Source of the DNA: Prevotella sp.
GTDB taxonomy: Bacteria > Bacteroidota > Bacteroidia > Bacteroidales > Bacteroidaceae
Assembly: GCA_018385335.1 (NCBI GenBank)
Contig: JAHAZN010000071.1
Location: 1 to 32,166 of the forward strand
Direction: 5' to 3'
DNA: 32,166 nt
Position 1 is the stretch's first letter; every line of letters begins with the position of its first letter. The notes beneath the pieces were generated by a model. That model saw only the letters and a program-made list of their open reading frames with translations. It ran no database searches and had not been told where the DNA came from. Of this stretch, positions 1 through 7,090 are shown piece after piece. A program made the position numbers and the translations under genes.

Positions 1-169
1 AGAGCGAATCAACTTGCTGACGACAGACGGCAAGGGAATCCATATACTTTCGATAGACAGCAAAACTGTCAACCACATGTTTCGGTGCACGGCGATGCTG
101 AGCCAGCAATGCCGACGCCCAGCAAAGAAAACATACTGTCGCAAATAGTCTAACCTTCATCTTCATCAT
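1..169 (-). CDS. Secreted protein of unknown function, N-terminal fragment
   Basis: An open frame runs leftward out of the window from ATG at 169 (alternatives at 166 and 160) for 56 codons without a stop. The first residues, MMKMKVRLFATVCFLCWASA followed by LLAQ, form a typical signal peptide with likely cleavage before the Gln, so the product is exported. The mature start contains HRRAPKHVVDS and a charged, probably helical stretch (YRKYMDSLAVCRQQVDSL). The Bacteroidetes -7 box just upstream (183-190, minus strand) supports the start and predicts a very short leader. The family cannot be named because the rest of the gene is missing. The gene is divergent from htrA. Confidence 0.72.
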   Translation of the reverse strand, partial: MMKMKVRLFATVCFLCWASALLAQHRRAPKHVVDSFAVYRKYMDSLAVCRQQVDSL

Positions 170-182
170 GTTTATCGGGCGG

Positions 183-190
183 CAAAGATA
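183..190 (-). promoter_or_regulatory. -7 promoter element for the leftward secreted-protein gene
   Basis: The minus strand reads TATCTTTG, an exact match to the Bacteroidetes -7 consensus TAnnTTTG, 14 nt upstream of the ATG at 169. No clear -33 TTG is visible, so the match rests on the -7 box and its position. Confidence 0.5.
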
Positions 191-285
191 CAGAAAATTA
201 TTTAATTATCGGCAGGGAAAAAGAGGAAAACATTAAACAGCCGTTAATGAGGAAAAGTGAAGTGTTAAATTGAAACAAATGATAA

Positions 286-325
286 TGACAAAATGTCAGA
301 TTCATACTTTTTGCATCTAAATTTG
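286..325 (+). promoter_or_regulatory. htrA promoter with palindrome at the -33 position
   Basis: TAAATTTG at 318-325 matches the Bacteroidetes -7 consensus. Instead of a TTG about 20 nt upstream there is the palindrome TGACA-AAA-TGTCA (286-298), which sits where a -33 element would be. This suggests an activator- or repressor-controlled promoter; the protein that would bind is unknown. Confidence 0.5.
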
Positions 326-327
326 CA

Positions 328-354
328 CCTCGCAAACGAGGGGGGACGACTCCC
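328..354 (+). promoter_or_regulatory. Two tandem small hairpins in the htrA leader
   Basis: CCTCG-CAAA-CGAGG (328-341) is followed directly by GGGA-CGAC-TCCC (343-354), both downstream of the predicted transcription start and about 33 nt before the chosen ATG. They could stabilise the 5' end or affect translation. No T-run follows, so they are not a terminator. Confidence 0.45.
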
Positions 355-386
355 GATCATTGCTAATTAGCGAAAGTAAAAACAAC

Positions 387-1880
387 ATGATAACAAACAA
401 AACAAAACAAATGATGATGAAAAAGATTGTAAACTATCTGGCTGTTGCCATGGGTATCGTGGCTATCGCCTTTTCTGTAGCAGCCTTCAACAAGGTAGGC
501 GCCACTACACCTGCAGTTCCCGCAGGACAACCCGTTGACCTCACCTATGCGGCAGAGAAAGCACTCCCCTCGGTGGTGCATATTAAATTTGTGCAAAACA
601 GCAAGGTGAAGACCATCGATGTACAGAGCGATCCCTTCAGTGATTTCTTCAACGATCCCTTTGGCGGATTCTTCGGCAGAGGCAACGGCGGTTCACAGAA
701 ACGTCAGGTGCAGACACCAAAGCGCACGGCAACAGGGTCGGGAGTCATCATCTCTTCCGATGGATATATCGTGAGCAACAACCATGTGGTGGAGGGTGCC
801 GACGAACTCACCGTGACACTCAACGACAACAAGGAGTATAGCGCACGTATCGTAGGAACAGATAAGACTACCGACTTGGCGCTCATCAAGATAGAGGGCA
901 AGAACCTGCCTGCTATCGTCATTGCCAACAGCGACAACATAAAGGTGGGCGAATGGGTGCTGGCAGTAGGTAATCCGCTCGGACTCAACAACACGGTGAC
1001 GGCGGGTATCGTGAGTGCCAAGGCTCGCTCACTGGGGGCCAACGGCGTGGAGTCGTTTATACAGACGGATGCTGCCATCAATGCCGGTAACTCGGGAGGT
1101 GCACTGGTGAACACTCGAGGCGAACTGGTGGGTATCAATGCGATGCTCTATTCACAGACGGGCTCTTATAGCGGATATGGCTTTGCTATCCCTACGGCGA
1201 TCATGAACAAGGTGGTGGACGATCTAAAGACTTACGGCACCGTGCAGCGCGCACTGATAGGTATTCAGGGTACGGACGTGAAGACTTATGTGGACAGCGA
1301 GAAAGACAAAGGCAAAGAGGTGGATCTCGGCACCATGGAGGGTATCTATGTGGCTAAGGTTGTCGATGAGGGTGCTGCCGCTGAAGCAGGAATAGCGGAG
1401 GGCGACGTGATTGTTGCTGCCGACGGACAGAAGGTGACACGAATGGCTGAGCTCCAAGAGATTATCGCACAGAAACGACCCGGCGACAAGATAACGCTCA
1501 CCTATCTGCACGACAAGAAGAAAAAGACCGAGACGGTGACTCTCAAAAATGAGCAGGGGAGCACTAAGGTGCTGAAACACATGGATCTCGACGTGCTGGG
1601 TGCCAACTTCAGAGAAATCACAAATGCACAGAAACAGCAACTGAGCATCTCCTTCGGTTTGGAGGTCATCAAGGTGAACAATGGTAAACTGAAAGAGGCT
1701 GGCATCAACAAGGGGCTCATCATTCAGCGTGTGAACGACGAAAACATCAAGACCATCGACGACCTGCAGAAAGTGGTGAAGGAAGCCTCTACTGGCAAGG
1801 AGCCTGTGCTCTATATCCAAGGGCTCTACCCCACTGGCAGAAAGGCTTACTTCGCTGTGCCGCTCGAAGAGGGTAACTAA
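387..1880 (+). CDS. htrA: Periplasmic serine protease, HtrA/DegP family (Do-like)
   Basis: Trypsin-like protease with PDZ domains that degrades or refolds damaged envelope proteins. In numbering from the ATG at 387, the catalytic triad is visible as His133 (SNNHVVEG), Asp163 (DKTTDLALIKI) and Ser236 (NAGNSGGAL). A Phe/Gly-rich loop (DPFSDFFNDPFGGFFGRG) precedes the protease core, as in DegP/DegQ proteins. Two PDZ domains follow, the first after GTMEGIYVAKVVDEG and the second after GLEVIKVNNG. A hydrophobic signal or anchor segment lies near residues 14-34. The product is 497 residues, normal for the family. The frame opens further upstream at a TTG (360), but the ATG at 387 or at 411 (MMMKK) fits the signal peptide better. 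It stands alone, with its own promoter and a strong terminator downstream. Confidence 0.95.
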   Translation: MITNKTKQMMMKKIVNYLAVAMGIVAIAFSVAAFNKVGATTPAVPAGQPVDLTYAAEKALPSVVHIKFVQNSKVKTIDVQSDPFSDFFNDPFGGFFGRGNGGSQKRQVQTPKRTATGSGVIISSDGYIVSNNHVVEGADELTVTLNDNKEYSARIVGTDKTTDLALIKIEGKNLPAIVIANSDNIKVGEWVLAVGNPLGLNNTVTAGIVSAKARSLGANGVESFIQTDAAINAGNSGGALVNTRGELVGINAMLYSQTGSYSGYGFAIPTAIMNKVVDDLKTYGTVQRALIGIQGTDVKTYVDSEKDKGKEVDLGTMEGIYVAKVVDEGAAAEAGIAEGDVIVAADGQKVTRMAELQEIIAQKRPGDKITLTYLHDKKKKTETVTLKNEQGSTKVLKHMDLDVLGANFREITNAQKQQLSISFGLEVIKVNNGKLKEAGINKGLIIQRVNDENIKTIDDLQKVVKEASTGKEPVLYIQGLYPTGRKAYFAVPLEEGN

Positions 1881-1935
1881 CACAAAAATCCAATAACAAG
1901 CATAAGAAAGGGCATAAATAGCCCAAGACTGGAGG

Positions 1936-1975
1936 ATGGCGTGACGGAAATAACAACTGTCACGCCGTCTTTTTG
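1936..1975 (+). terminator. Rho-independent terminator after htrA
   Basis: GGCGTGAC (1938-1945) pairs perfectly with GTCACGCC (1959-1966) across a 13-nt loop. The stem extends by A-T and T-G pairs and is followed by GTCTTTTTG. It separates htrA from the pyruvate kinase promoter. Confidence 0.85.
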
Positions 1976-1984
1976 TTGATGACG

Positions 1985-2015
1985 TTGGCTATTTCACAAA
2001 TTATCAGTAACTTTG
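1985..2015 (+). promoter_or_regulatory. Pyruvate kinase promoter
   Basis: TTG at 1985-1987, then 20 nt, then TAACTTTG at 2008-2015: a near-ideal Bacteroidetes primary-sigma promoter. It also argues that the longer open frame starting at 2013 is not the true start, since that would lie within the -7 box. Confidence 0.75.
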
Positions 2016-2051
2016 CAGGCAAGATTATCAAGACACAAAACTTCACAGAGA

Positions 2052-3479
2052 ATGAAACAAACTAAAATTGTAGCCTCGATCAGCGACAGAAGATGTGATG
2101 AACAGTTTATCAAACAGCTTTTTGATGCAGGCATGAACGTGGTCCGCATGAACACTGCACATGCTACACCAGAGGGTATTCGGGAAATCATCAACAACAC
2201 AAGAAAGGTGTCGAAACATATAGCTATCCTCATCGACACCAAAGGACCAGAGATAAGAACGACAGGATGTGAAGCTCCTATCAACTATAAGACGGGTGAC
2301 GTGGTGAAAATCTTCGGACGACCGGAGATGGATACCGAGCACGACATCATCAATCTGAGTTACAACAACTTTGCACAAGATATACATATCGACGACCAGA
2401 TTCTCTTCGACGACGGTGCCATCGCCATGAAGGTGATAGGCATCAACGGACCTGCTGTCATCGCTCAGGTGCAGAACGATGGTGTGCTGGGCTCAAAGAA
2501 AAGTGTCAACGTGCCTGGCGTACATATCGACCTGCCTGCACTCACTGAGAAAGACAAGAAGAACATTCTTCTCGCCATTGACGAAGATATCGACTTCATC
2601 GCCCACTCATTCGTGAGAAGTGCTGCCGATGTAAAGGCGGTGCAGGAGGTGCTCGATGAGCATGGGAGCGATATCAAAATTATCTCGAAGATTGAGAACC
2701 AGGAGGGTGTAGATAATATCGACGAGATTATCGAGGCTTCCTATGGCATCATGATCGCCCGAGGCGACCTGGGTATCGAAGTGCCCATAGAGTGCATCCC
2801 CGGCATTCAGCGACGCATCATCCGCAAATGCGTAAAAGCCAAAAAACCCGTGATTGTCGCCACGCAGATGCTACATAGCATGATCAACAATCCTCGTCCT
2901 ACACGTGCCGAGGTGACTGACATCGCTAACGCCATCTACTACCGCACCGATGCGCTGATGCTCAGCGGAGAGACTGCCACAGGAAAATATCCCGTAGAGG
3001 CTGTCACCACCATGGCGCAGATAGCCGAACAGGCAGAGAAAGACAAACTGAAAGAGAACGATATCGTGATAGAGATGACCAAGGAGTTGAGCATGAGCGA
3101 GTTTCTTGCCCACTGTGCCATCAATGCCACAGAGAAGATGGGCGTGAAAGGCATCATCACTGACAGTTCAACGGGCTTGACAGCACGCAACCTCGCAGCC
3201 TTCAGAGGCCCCAATCCCGTGCTGGCTATCTGTTACAACGAGAAATTGCAGCGACTGCTCAATCTGAGCTACGGAGTGATTCCCGTTTACCAGAAAGACG
3301 ACATCTCATCGAAACAACTCTTCCACGCTGCTGTGAGAATGCTCCGACAAAAGGGTTACCTGCAACTCGAAGACCGCATCGCATACCTCAGCGGCAACCT
3401 GGGAAAAGGAAGAGGTACCGACTTGCTGCAAATCAATAAAGTAGAGGATGTTTTCAGCCATGAGGAGCAGGAGAATTGA
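2052..3479 (+). CDS. pyk: Pyruvate kinase
   Basis: Last step of glycolysis: phosphoenolpyruvate plus ADP to pyruvate plus ATP, cytoplasmic. The chosen ATG begins MKQTKIVASIS and lies 36 nt after the -7 box, giving 475 residues, a usual length. Family features are SKIENQEGV (catalytic Lys), the metal-binding MIARGDLGIEVPIE segment, ATQMLHSM and the signature LSGETATGKYPVEAV. A C-terminal regulatory-type domain follows from roughly residue 345. The N-terminal substrate loop departs from the common RLNFSHG: here it reads RMNTAHA, and the usual KIVCTIGPAS is KIVASISDRR. This suggests a divergent Bacteroidetes-type enzyme, but the catalytic core is intact. The gene is monocistronic by its own promoter. 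Confidence 0.96.
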   Translation: MKQTKIVASISDRRCDEQFIKQLFDAGMNVVRMNTAHATPEGIREIINNTRKVSKHIAILIDTKGPEIRTTGCEAPINYKTGDVVKIFGRPEMDTEHDIINLSYNNFAQDIHIDDQILFDDGAIAMKVIGINGPAVIAQVQNDGVLGSKKSVNVPGVHIDLPALTEKDKKNILLAIDEDIDFIAHSFVRSAADVKAVQEVLDEHGSDIKIISKIENQEGVDNIDEIIEASYGIMIARGDLGIEVPIECIPGIQRRIIRKCVKAKKPVIVATQMLHSMINNPRPTRAEVTDIANAIYYRTDALMLSGETATGKYPVEAVTTMAQIAEQAEKDKLKENDIVIEMTKELSMSEFLAHCAINATEKMGVKGIITDSSTGLTARNLAAFRGPNPVLAICYNEKLQRLLNLSYGVIPVYQKDDISSKQLFHAAVRMLRQKGYLQLEDRIAYLSGNLGKGRGTDLLQINKVEDVFSHEEQEN

Positions 3480-3538
3480 CCTCAGACCTCTATATAATAA
3501 TGTATAGAAAGGAAAAAGAGACGACAGGGTGAAAAAAA

Positions 3539-3584
3539 ATGCAAATATATTTTCGGTTATGGCTGAAAATCAGTATATTTGCAT
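3539..3584 (+). promoter_or_regulatory. HU promoter with an 11-bp inverted repeat
   Basis: TATATTTG at 3574-3581 is a perfect -7 box. It is part of TATATTTGCAT (3574-3584), the exact inverse of ATGCAAATATA at 3539-3549. The left arm therefore carries a -7 box on the minus strand, so the site may be an operator or a back-to-back promoter. The spacer has no clear TTG; TTTC lies where -33 is expected. Confidence 0.6.
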
Positions 3585-3622
3585 CCCGAATTGAAAAATA
3601 ACCTTTTTAAACAACAAAAGAA

Positions 3623-3898
3623 ATGACTAAAGCAGATATTATCAACAGAATAGTTGGTGAGACTGGCATCGCAAAAAAAGACGTAGCCGCAACAGTTGAA
3701 GCTTTCATGGAAGAAGTTAGAAACAGCCTTTCTGAACGCAAAGAGGACGTGTTCCTGAGAGGATTCGGCAGCTTCATCGTTAAGCGCCGCGCTCAGAAAA
3801 CCGCACGCAACATCTCAAAAAATACTACCATCGTTATTGAAGCTCACGATTTCCCAGCATTCAAACCTGCTAAGAGCTTCGTTGCAAAGATGAAATAA
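3623..3898 (+). CDS. HU/IHF-family nucleoid DNA-binding protein
   Basis: A 91-residue histone-like protein that binds and bends DNA as a dimer. The N-terminal helices (MTKADIINRIVGETGIAKKD), the core FLRGFGSFIVKRRAQKTARN and the C-terminal PAFKPAKSFVAKMK are all family hallmarks. The tip of the beta-arm reads ARNISKNTT, so Ile64 occupies the place of the intercalating proline of canonical HU/IHF (RNPxTG). The gene follows a strong promoter with an 11-bp inverted repeat and is probably co-transcribed with the tiny bS22-like gene 41 nt downstream. Whether it behaves as HU or as an IHF-like factor cannot be told from sequence. Confidence 0.93.
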   Translation: MTKADIINRIVGETGIAKKDVAATVEAFMEEVRNSLSERKEDVFLRGFGSFIVKRRAQKTARNISKNTTIVIEAHDFPAFKPAKSFVAKMK

Positions 3899-3939
3899 TT
3901 ATCAAAACAATAAATATTCACTTAATAAATCGTTAAGCT

Positions 3940-4029
3940 ATGCCAAACGGAAAAAAGAAAAAGGGCCACAAGATGGCTACTCACAAGCGTAAGAAAAGAT
4001 TAAGAAAGAATAGACACAAGAGCAAGTAA
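3940..4029 (+). CDS. bS22/mS38-like (AURKAIP1/COX24 domain) small ribosomal protein
   Basis: A 29-codon ORF, ATG at 3940 and TAA at 4027, that most gene finders would skip. It begins MPNGKKKKGHK and ends THKRKKRLRKNRHKSK, so more than half of the residues are Lys or Arg. The pattern K-R-K-K-R-x-R-K-N-R-H-K resembles the C-terminal domain of mitochondrial mS38 (AURKAIP1/COX24) and the 33-residue bS22 of mycobacterial 30S subunits. By that resemblance it probably binds rRNA in the small subunit. It lies 41 nt after HU, in the same transcription unit and before a clear terminator. The assignment rests on recalled family similarity. Confidence 0.75.
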   Translation: MPNGKKKKGHKMATHKRKKRLRKNRHKSK

Positions 4030-4085
4030 AGATTTGATTTGCTTGCATGCTAATCAAAAGAATCTGTTTCTTAAAAGGAAAAATG

Positions 4086-4135
4086 AAAGGAGTGTGCCAG
4101 AAGTCAGACATGAACAGCGGCACACCCCTTTCTGT
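4086..4135 (+). terminator. Terminator after the HU / bS22-like unit
   Basis: AAAGG-A-GTGTGCC (4086-4098) pairs with GGCACAC-C-CCTTT (4119-4131), giving 12 pairs with one A/C mismatch. A T-rich stretch (CTGTTTGT) follows. It separates the small-protein unit from the RNase E/G gene. Confidence 0.7.
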
Positions 4136-4151
4136 TTGTAATAAATACACA

Positions 4152-4182
4152 TCAGGAGAGGATAGATAACGCTGTCTCCTGA
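4152..4182 (+). repeat. 8-bp inverted repeat upstream of RNase E/G
   Basis: TCAGGAGA (4152-4159) and TCTCCTGA (4175-4182) form a perfect stem with a 15-nt loop, ending 27 nt before the RNase E/G start. It may be part of the mRNA leader. No convincing TAnnTTTG promoter lies between the preceding terminator and this gene. Confidence 0.4.
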
Positions 4183-4209
4183 ATATCTCGATCATTCTAC
4201 ATTATTTTA

Positions 4210-5784
4210 ATGACAAGCGAAGTAATAATTGACGTTCAACCCAAAGAAATATCCATCGCACTGCTTGAAGACAAGAGTTTGGTGGAATATCAGAATGAAA
4301 CGCGTTCGGCTTCATTCTCAGTGGGAAATATCTATGTGGCAAAGGTTAAGAAACTCATGCCAGGACTCAATGCATGTTTCGTCAATGTGGGGTATGAACG
4401 AGATGCCTTCCTACATTATCTTGACCTGGGAACACAATTCAGTTCCTATGAGAAATACCTAAAACAGGTACAGAGCGACAGAAAACGACTCTTCCCCATC
4501 TCAAAAGCTTCACGACTGCCCGACCTAAAGAAGGATGGTAGCGTGCAGAACACCCTTAGTGTGGGACAAGAGGTGCTCGTACAGGTGGTGAAAGAGCCTA
4601 TCTCGACCAAAGGACCAAGACTCACCTGCGAACTGAGTTTCGCTGGAAGATATATCGTTCTCATGCCTTTCCACGACAAAGTGTCGGTTTCATCAAAGAT
4701 TAAAAAAGGAGAGGAAAGAGCACGACTCAAACAGCTCATACAGAGCATCAAACCAAAAAACTTTGGCGTGATAGTGCGCACCTCGGCTGAAGGAAAGAGA
4801 GTAGCAGAACTCGATGGAGAACTGAAGATGTTGCTCAAACGATGGGAAGACGCCATCACTAAAGTGCAGAAAACCACAGAACGTCCTTTGGTCGTTTATG
4901 AAGAGACGAGCCGTGCCGTGGCGCTACTCAGAGACCTCTTCAACCCAACATACGATGGCATACACATCAACGACAAGACCATCTACGAACAGGTGAAGGA
5001 CTATGTGCAACTCATCGCTCCAGAGAAAGCCAATATCGTAAAACTATACAATGGGACGGTTCCTATCTTCGATAACTTCAACGTTACCAAACAGATAAAA
5101 TCAGCCTTCGGAAAAACGGTCAACTACAAACACGGGGCTTATCTCATCATCGAACATACGGAGGCGCTGCATGTGGTGGACGTGAATAGCGGCAACAGAA
5201 CAAGGTCGGAAAACGGACAGGAAGCCAATGCCTTAGAGGTGAATCTCGGTGCTGCCGATGAACTGGCAAGACAACTGAGGCTGAGGGATATGGGAGGCAT
5301 CATCGTGGTGGACTTCATCGATATGAACCTCGCCGAAGACCGACAACTGCTCTACGAAAGGATGTGCAAAAACATGCAGAAAGACAGAGCACGACATAAC
5401 ATCCTGCCTCTGAGCAAGTTTGGACTGATGCAAATCACACGACAGCGCGTAAGACCTGCCATGGACGTAAACGTGGAGGAGGTGTGCCCCACCTGTTTCG
5501 GAAAAGGGAAAATAAAATCGAGCATACTCTTCACCGACCAACTGGAGAGCAAGATAGACCGTTTGGTCAACAAGATAGGCATCGCAAAGTTCAACCTTCA
5601 CGTTCATCCCTATGTGGCTGCCTATATCAATCAGGGCATGCTCTCAATAAAGAGAAAATGGCAGATAAGATATGGGTTGGGAATAAGCATTATCCCCTCA
5701 CAGAAGTTAGCCTTCCTGCAATATGAATTCTACGATAAGAAAGGTAATTTCATTGATATGCAAGAGGAGATAGAAACTAAATAA
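4210..5784 (+). CDS. rng: Ribonuclease E/G family endoribonuclease
   Basis: Single-strand-specific endoribonuclease for rRNA maturation and mRNA decay. The order of parts matches RNase G: an N-terminal S1 domain interrupting an RNase H-like fold (GNIYVAKVKKLMPGLNACFV onward), then the catalytic domain with metal-binding Asp324 in VVDVNSGN and Asp368 in VVDFIDM, then the zinc-link CPTCFGKGK (Cys426 and Cys429). At 524 residues it has the length of RNase G and lacks the long disordered degradosome scaffold of enterobacterial RNase E. The start MTSEVIIDVQPKE fits the family. The glycosyltransferase follows after 8 nt, so the two are probably co-transcribed. Confidence 0.95.
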   Translation: MTSEVIIDVQPKEISIALLEDKSLVEYQNETRSASFSVGNIYVAKVKKLMPGLNACFVNVGYERDAFLHYLDLGTQFSSYEKYLKQVQSDRKRLFPISKASRLPDLKKDGSVQNTLSVGQEVLVQVVKEPISTKGPRLTCELSFAGRYIVLMPFHDKVSVSSKIKKGEERARLKQLIQSIKPKNFGVIVRTSAEGKRVAELDGELKMLLKRWEDAITKVQKTTERPLVVYEETSRAVALLRDLFNPTYDGIHINDKTIYEQVKDYVQLIAPEKANIVKLYNGTVPIFDNFNVTKQIKSAFGKTVNYKHGAYLIIEHTEALHVVDVNSGNRTRSENGQEANALEVNLGAADELARQLRLRDMGGIIVVDFIDMNLAEDRQLLYERMCKNMQKDRARHNILPLSKFGLMQITRQRVRPAMDVNVEEVCPTCFGKGKIKSSILFTDQLESKIDRLVNKIGIAKFNLHVHPYVAAYINQGMLSIKRKWQIRYGLGISIIPSQKLAFLQYEFYDKKGNFIDMQEEIETK

Positions 5785-5792
5785 GAAGAGGG

Positions 5793-6971
5793 ATGGTGAT
5801 GGAAGTATTATTCTGGCTCTGCTTAGTGCTCGTAGTTTATACTTATGTAGGCTACGGGATGGTGTTGTGCTTACTGGTAAGCATCAAAAAGAAACTGGCA
5901 CACCAAGCCGACAACACAATGGATGAGCAGAGAGAATGGCCCGAAGTCACCTTGCTCATCTGCGCTTATAACGAAGAGGAGGTGGTAGAGATGAAGATGG
6001 ACAACACTCGGAGGCTCGACTATCCTCAGGGGAAACTCAAGGTGATGTGGGTGACCGATGGAAGCAACGACCACACCAACGACAAGTTGAGCACCTACGA
6101 AGAGGTGACGGTGGTGTATTGTCCTGAACGACAGGGGAAGACAGCTGCCCTCAACCACGGCATCAGTGAGTGTACCACAGAACTTGTCATCATGACCGAT
6201 GCCAACACTCAACTCAACAGCCAGGCCATCAAAGAGATGGTGAAACCCTTCAACGACCCCAAAGTGAGCTGTGTAGCGGGAGAGAAGAGGGTGATGGCAA
6301 GGGAGGAGAGCCAAACGGCAGCTCAAGGCGAGGGAGCCTACTGGAAATATGAGAGTAAACTCAAGAAATGGGATGATGCACTCTATTCTGCCATGGGGTG
6401 CGCTGGGGAGCTCTGTGCTATAAGAAAAGAGCTCTACGAACCTATGGCTAAGGATACCCTCCTCGACGACTTCGAGATGTCGATGAAGACGCTAATGAAA
6501 GGCTATCGCATCGCCTATACGAGCGATGCTTATGCCATGGAATATGGTTCGGCTAACATCGAAGAGGAGTCGAAACGAAAGAAACGCATTGCTGCCGGCG
6601 GATTGCAGAGCATCTGGCGACTGAGAGCCCTACTCAACCCTTTTGCTCACCCCATTGTAGCCTTTCAGTTTGTCTCACACCGTGTCCTCCGATGGAGCAT
6701 CACACCCATCGCTCTCTTGGCACTTATCCCAATCAACGTATGGTTGGTGTTCAACAAGGCTGGCATCATCTATCACATCATCTGGGTGATGCAGATATTG
6801 TTTTATCTTGCTGCCTTCCTCGGTTATCTCCTCGACAAGAGAGGGAGAAAGATTTCAATCCTCTATATCCCCTACTATTTCCTGTTTATGAACATCAATG
6901 TGTTCAAAGGAATGAGCTATCTCATGCAACACAGGAACAATGGGGCATGGGAGAAAGCTAAACGCGGGTAA
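5793..6971 (+). CDS. Membrane glycosyltransferase, family 2
   Basis: Transfers a sugar from a nucleotide donor, probably onto a cell-surface polysaccharide or lipid acceptor at the inner membrane. An N-terminal membrane segment (about 5-30) is followed by a GT-A domain: LLICAYNEEE at 54-63, VTDG with Asp89, the DxD-like MTDAN with Asp136, the catalytic LDDFEMS (Asp225/Asp226) and RKKRIAAGG, which corresponds to the (Q/R)xxRW region. Three further hydrophobic segments (about 301-320, 325-346, 355-370) close the 392-residue protein. This layout resembles PgaC/IcaA-like processive enzymes, but the substrate is not decidable. It starts 8 nt after the RNase gene, with GAAGAGGG just before the ATG as a possible ribosome binding site. 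Confidence 0.88.
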   Translation: MVMEVLFWLCLVLVVYTYVGYGMVLCLLVSIKKKLAHQADNTMDEQREWPEVTLLICAYNEEEVVEMKMDNTRRLDYPQGKLKVMWVTDGSNDHTNDKLSTYEEVTVVYCPERQGKTAALNHGISECTTELVIMTDANTQLNSQAIKEMVKPFNDPKVSCVAGEKRVMAREESQTAAQGEGAYWKYESKLKKWDDALYSAMGCAGELCAIRKELYEPMAKDTLLDDFEMSMKTLMKGYRIAYTSDAYAMEYGSANIEEESKRKKRIAAGGLQSIWRLRALLNPFAHPIVAFQFVSHRVLRWSITPIALLALIPINVWLVFNKAGIIYHIIWVMQILFYLAAFLGYLLDKRGRKISILYIPYYFLFMNINVFKGMSYLMQHRNNGAWEKAKRG

Positions 6972-7027
6972 GAGGACAGCATAGCTAAAAAAATAAGAAG
7001 GAAATAAAAAAAATAACCTGTTTTTTC

Positions 7028-7057
7028 TTGCATAATAATTTTTTTTCCTTATCTTTG
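7028..7057 (+). promoter_or_regulatory. Promoter of the hybrid histidine kinase
   Basis: TTG at 7028-7030, 19 nt, then TATCTTTG at 7050-7057: consensus Bacteroidetes spacing and elements, in a very AT-rich gap (6972-7090). The predicted start of transcription is about 25 nt before the kinase ATG. Confidence 0.75.
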
Positions 7058-7090
7058 TGATATGTATAACTTGGATGATTAGGTATCGGC

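Noticed and set aside
1224..1883. 219-codon open frame antisense to htrA
   Set aside because: It covers the PDZ domains of htrA on the other strand and has no promoter or family match.
7062..7082. Six-codon ORF (MYNLDD) before the histidine kinase
   Set aside because: It lies in the predicted leader and could be a leader peptide, but so short an ORF is expected by chance and shows no attenuator structure.
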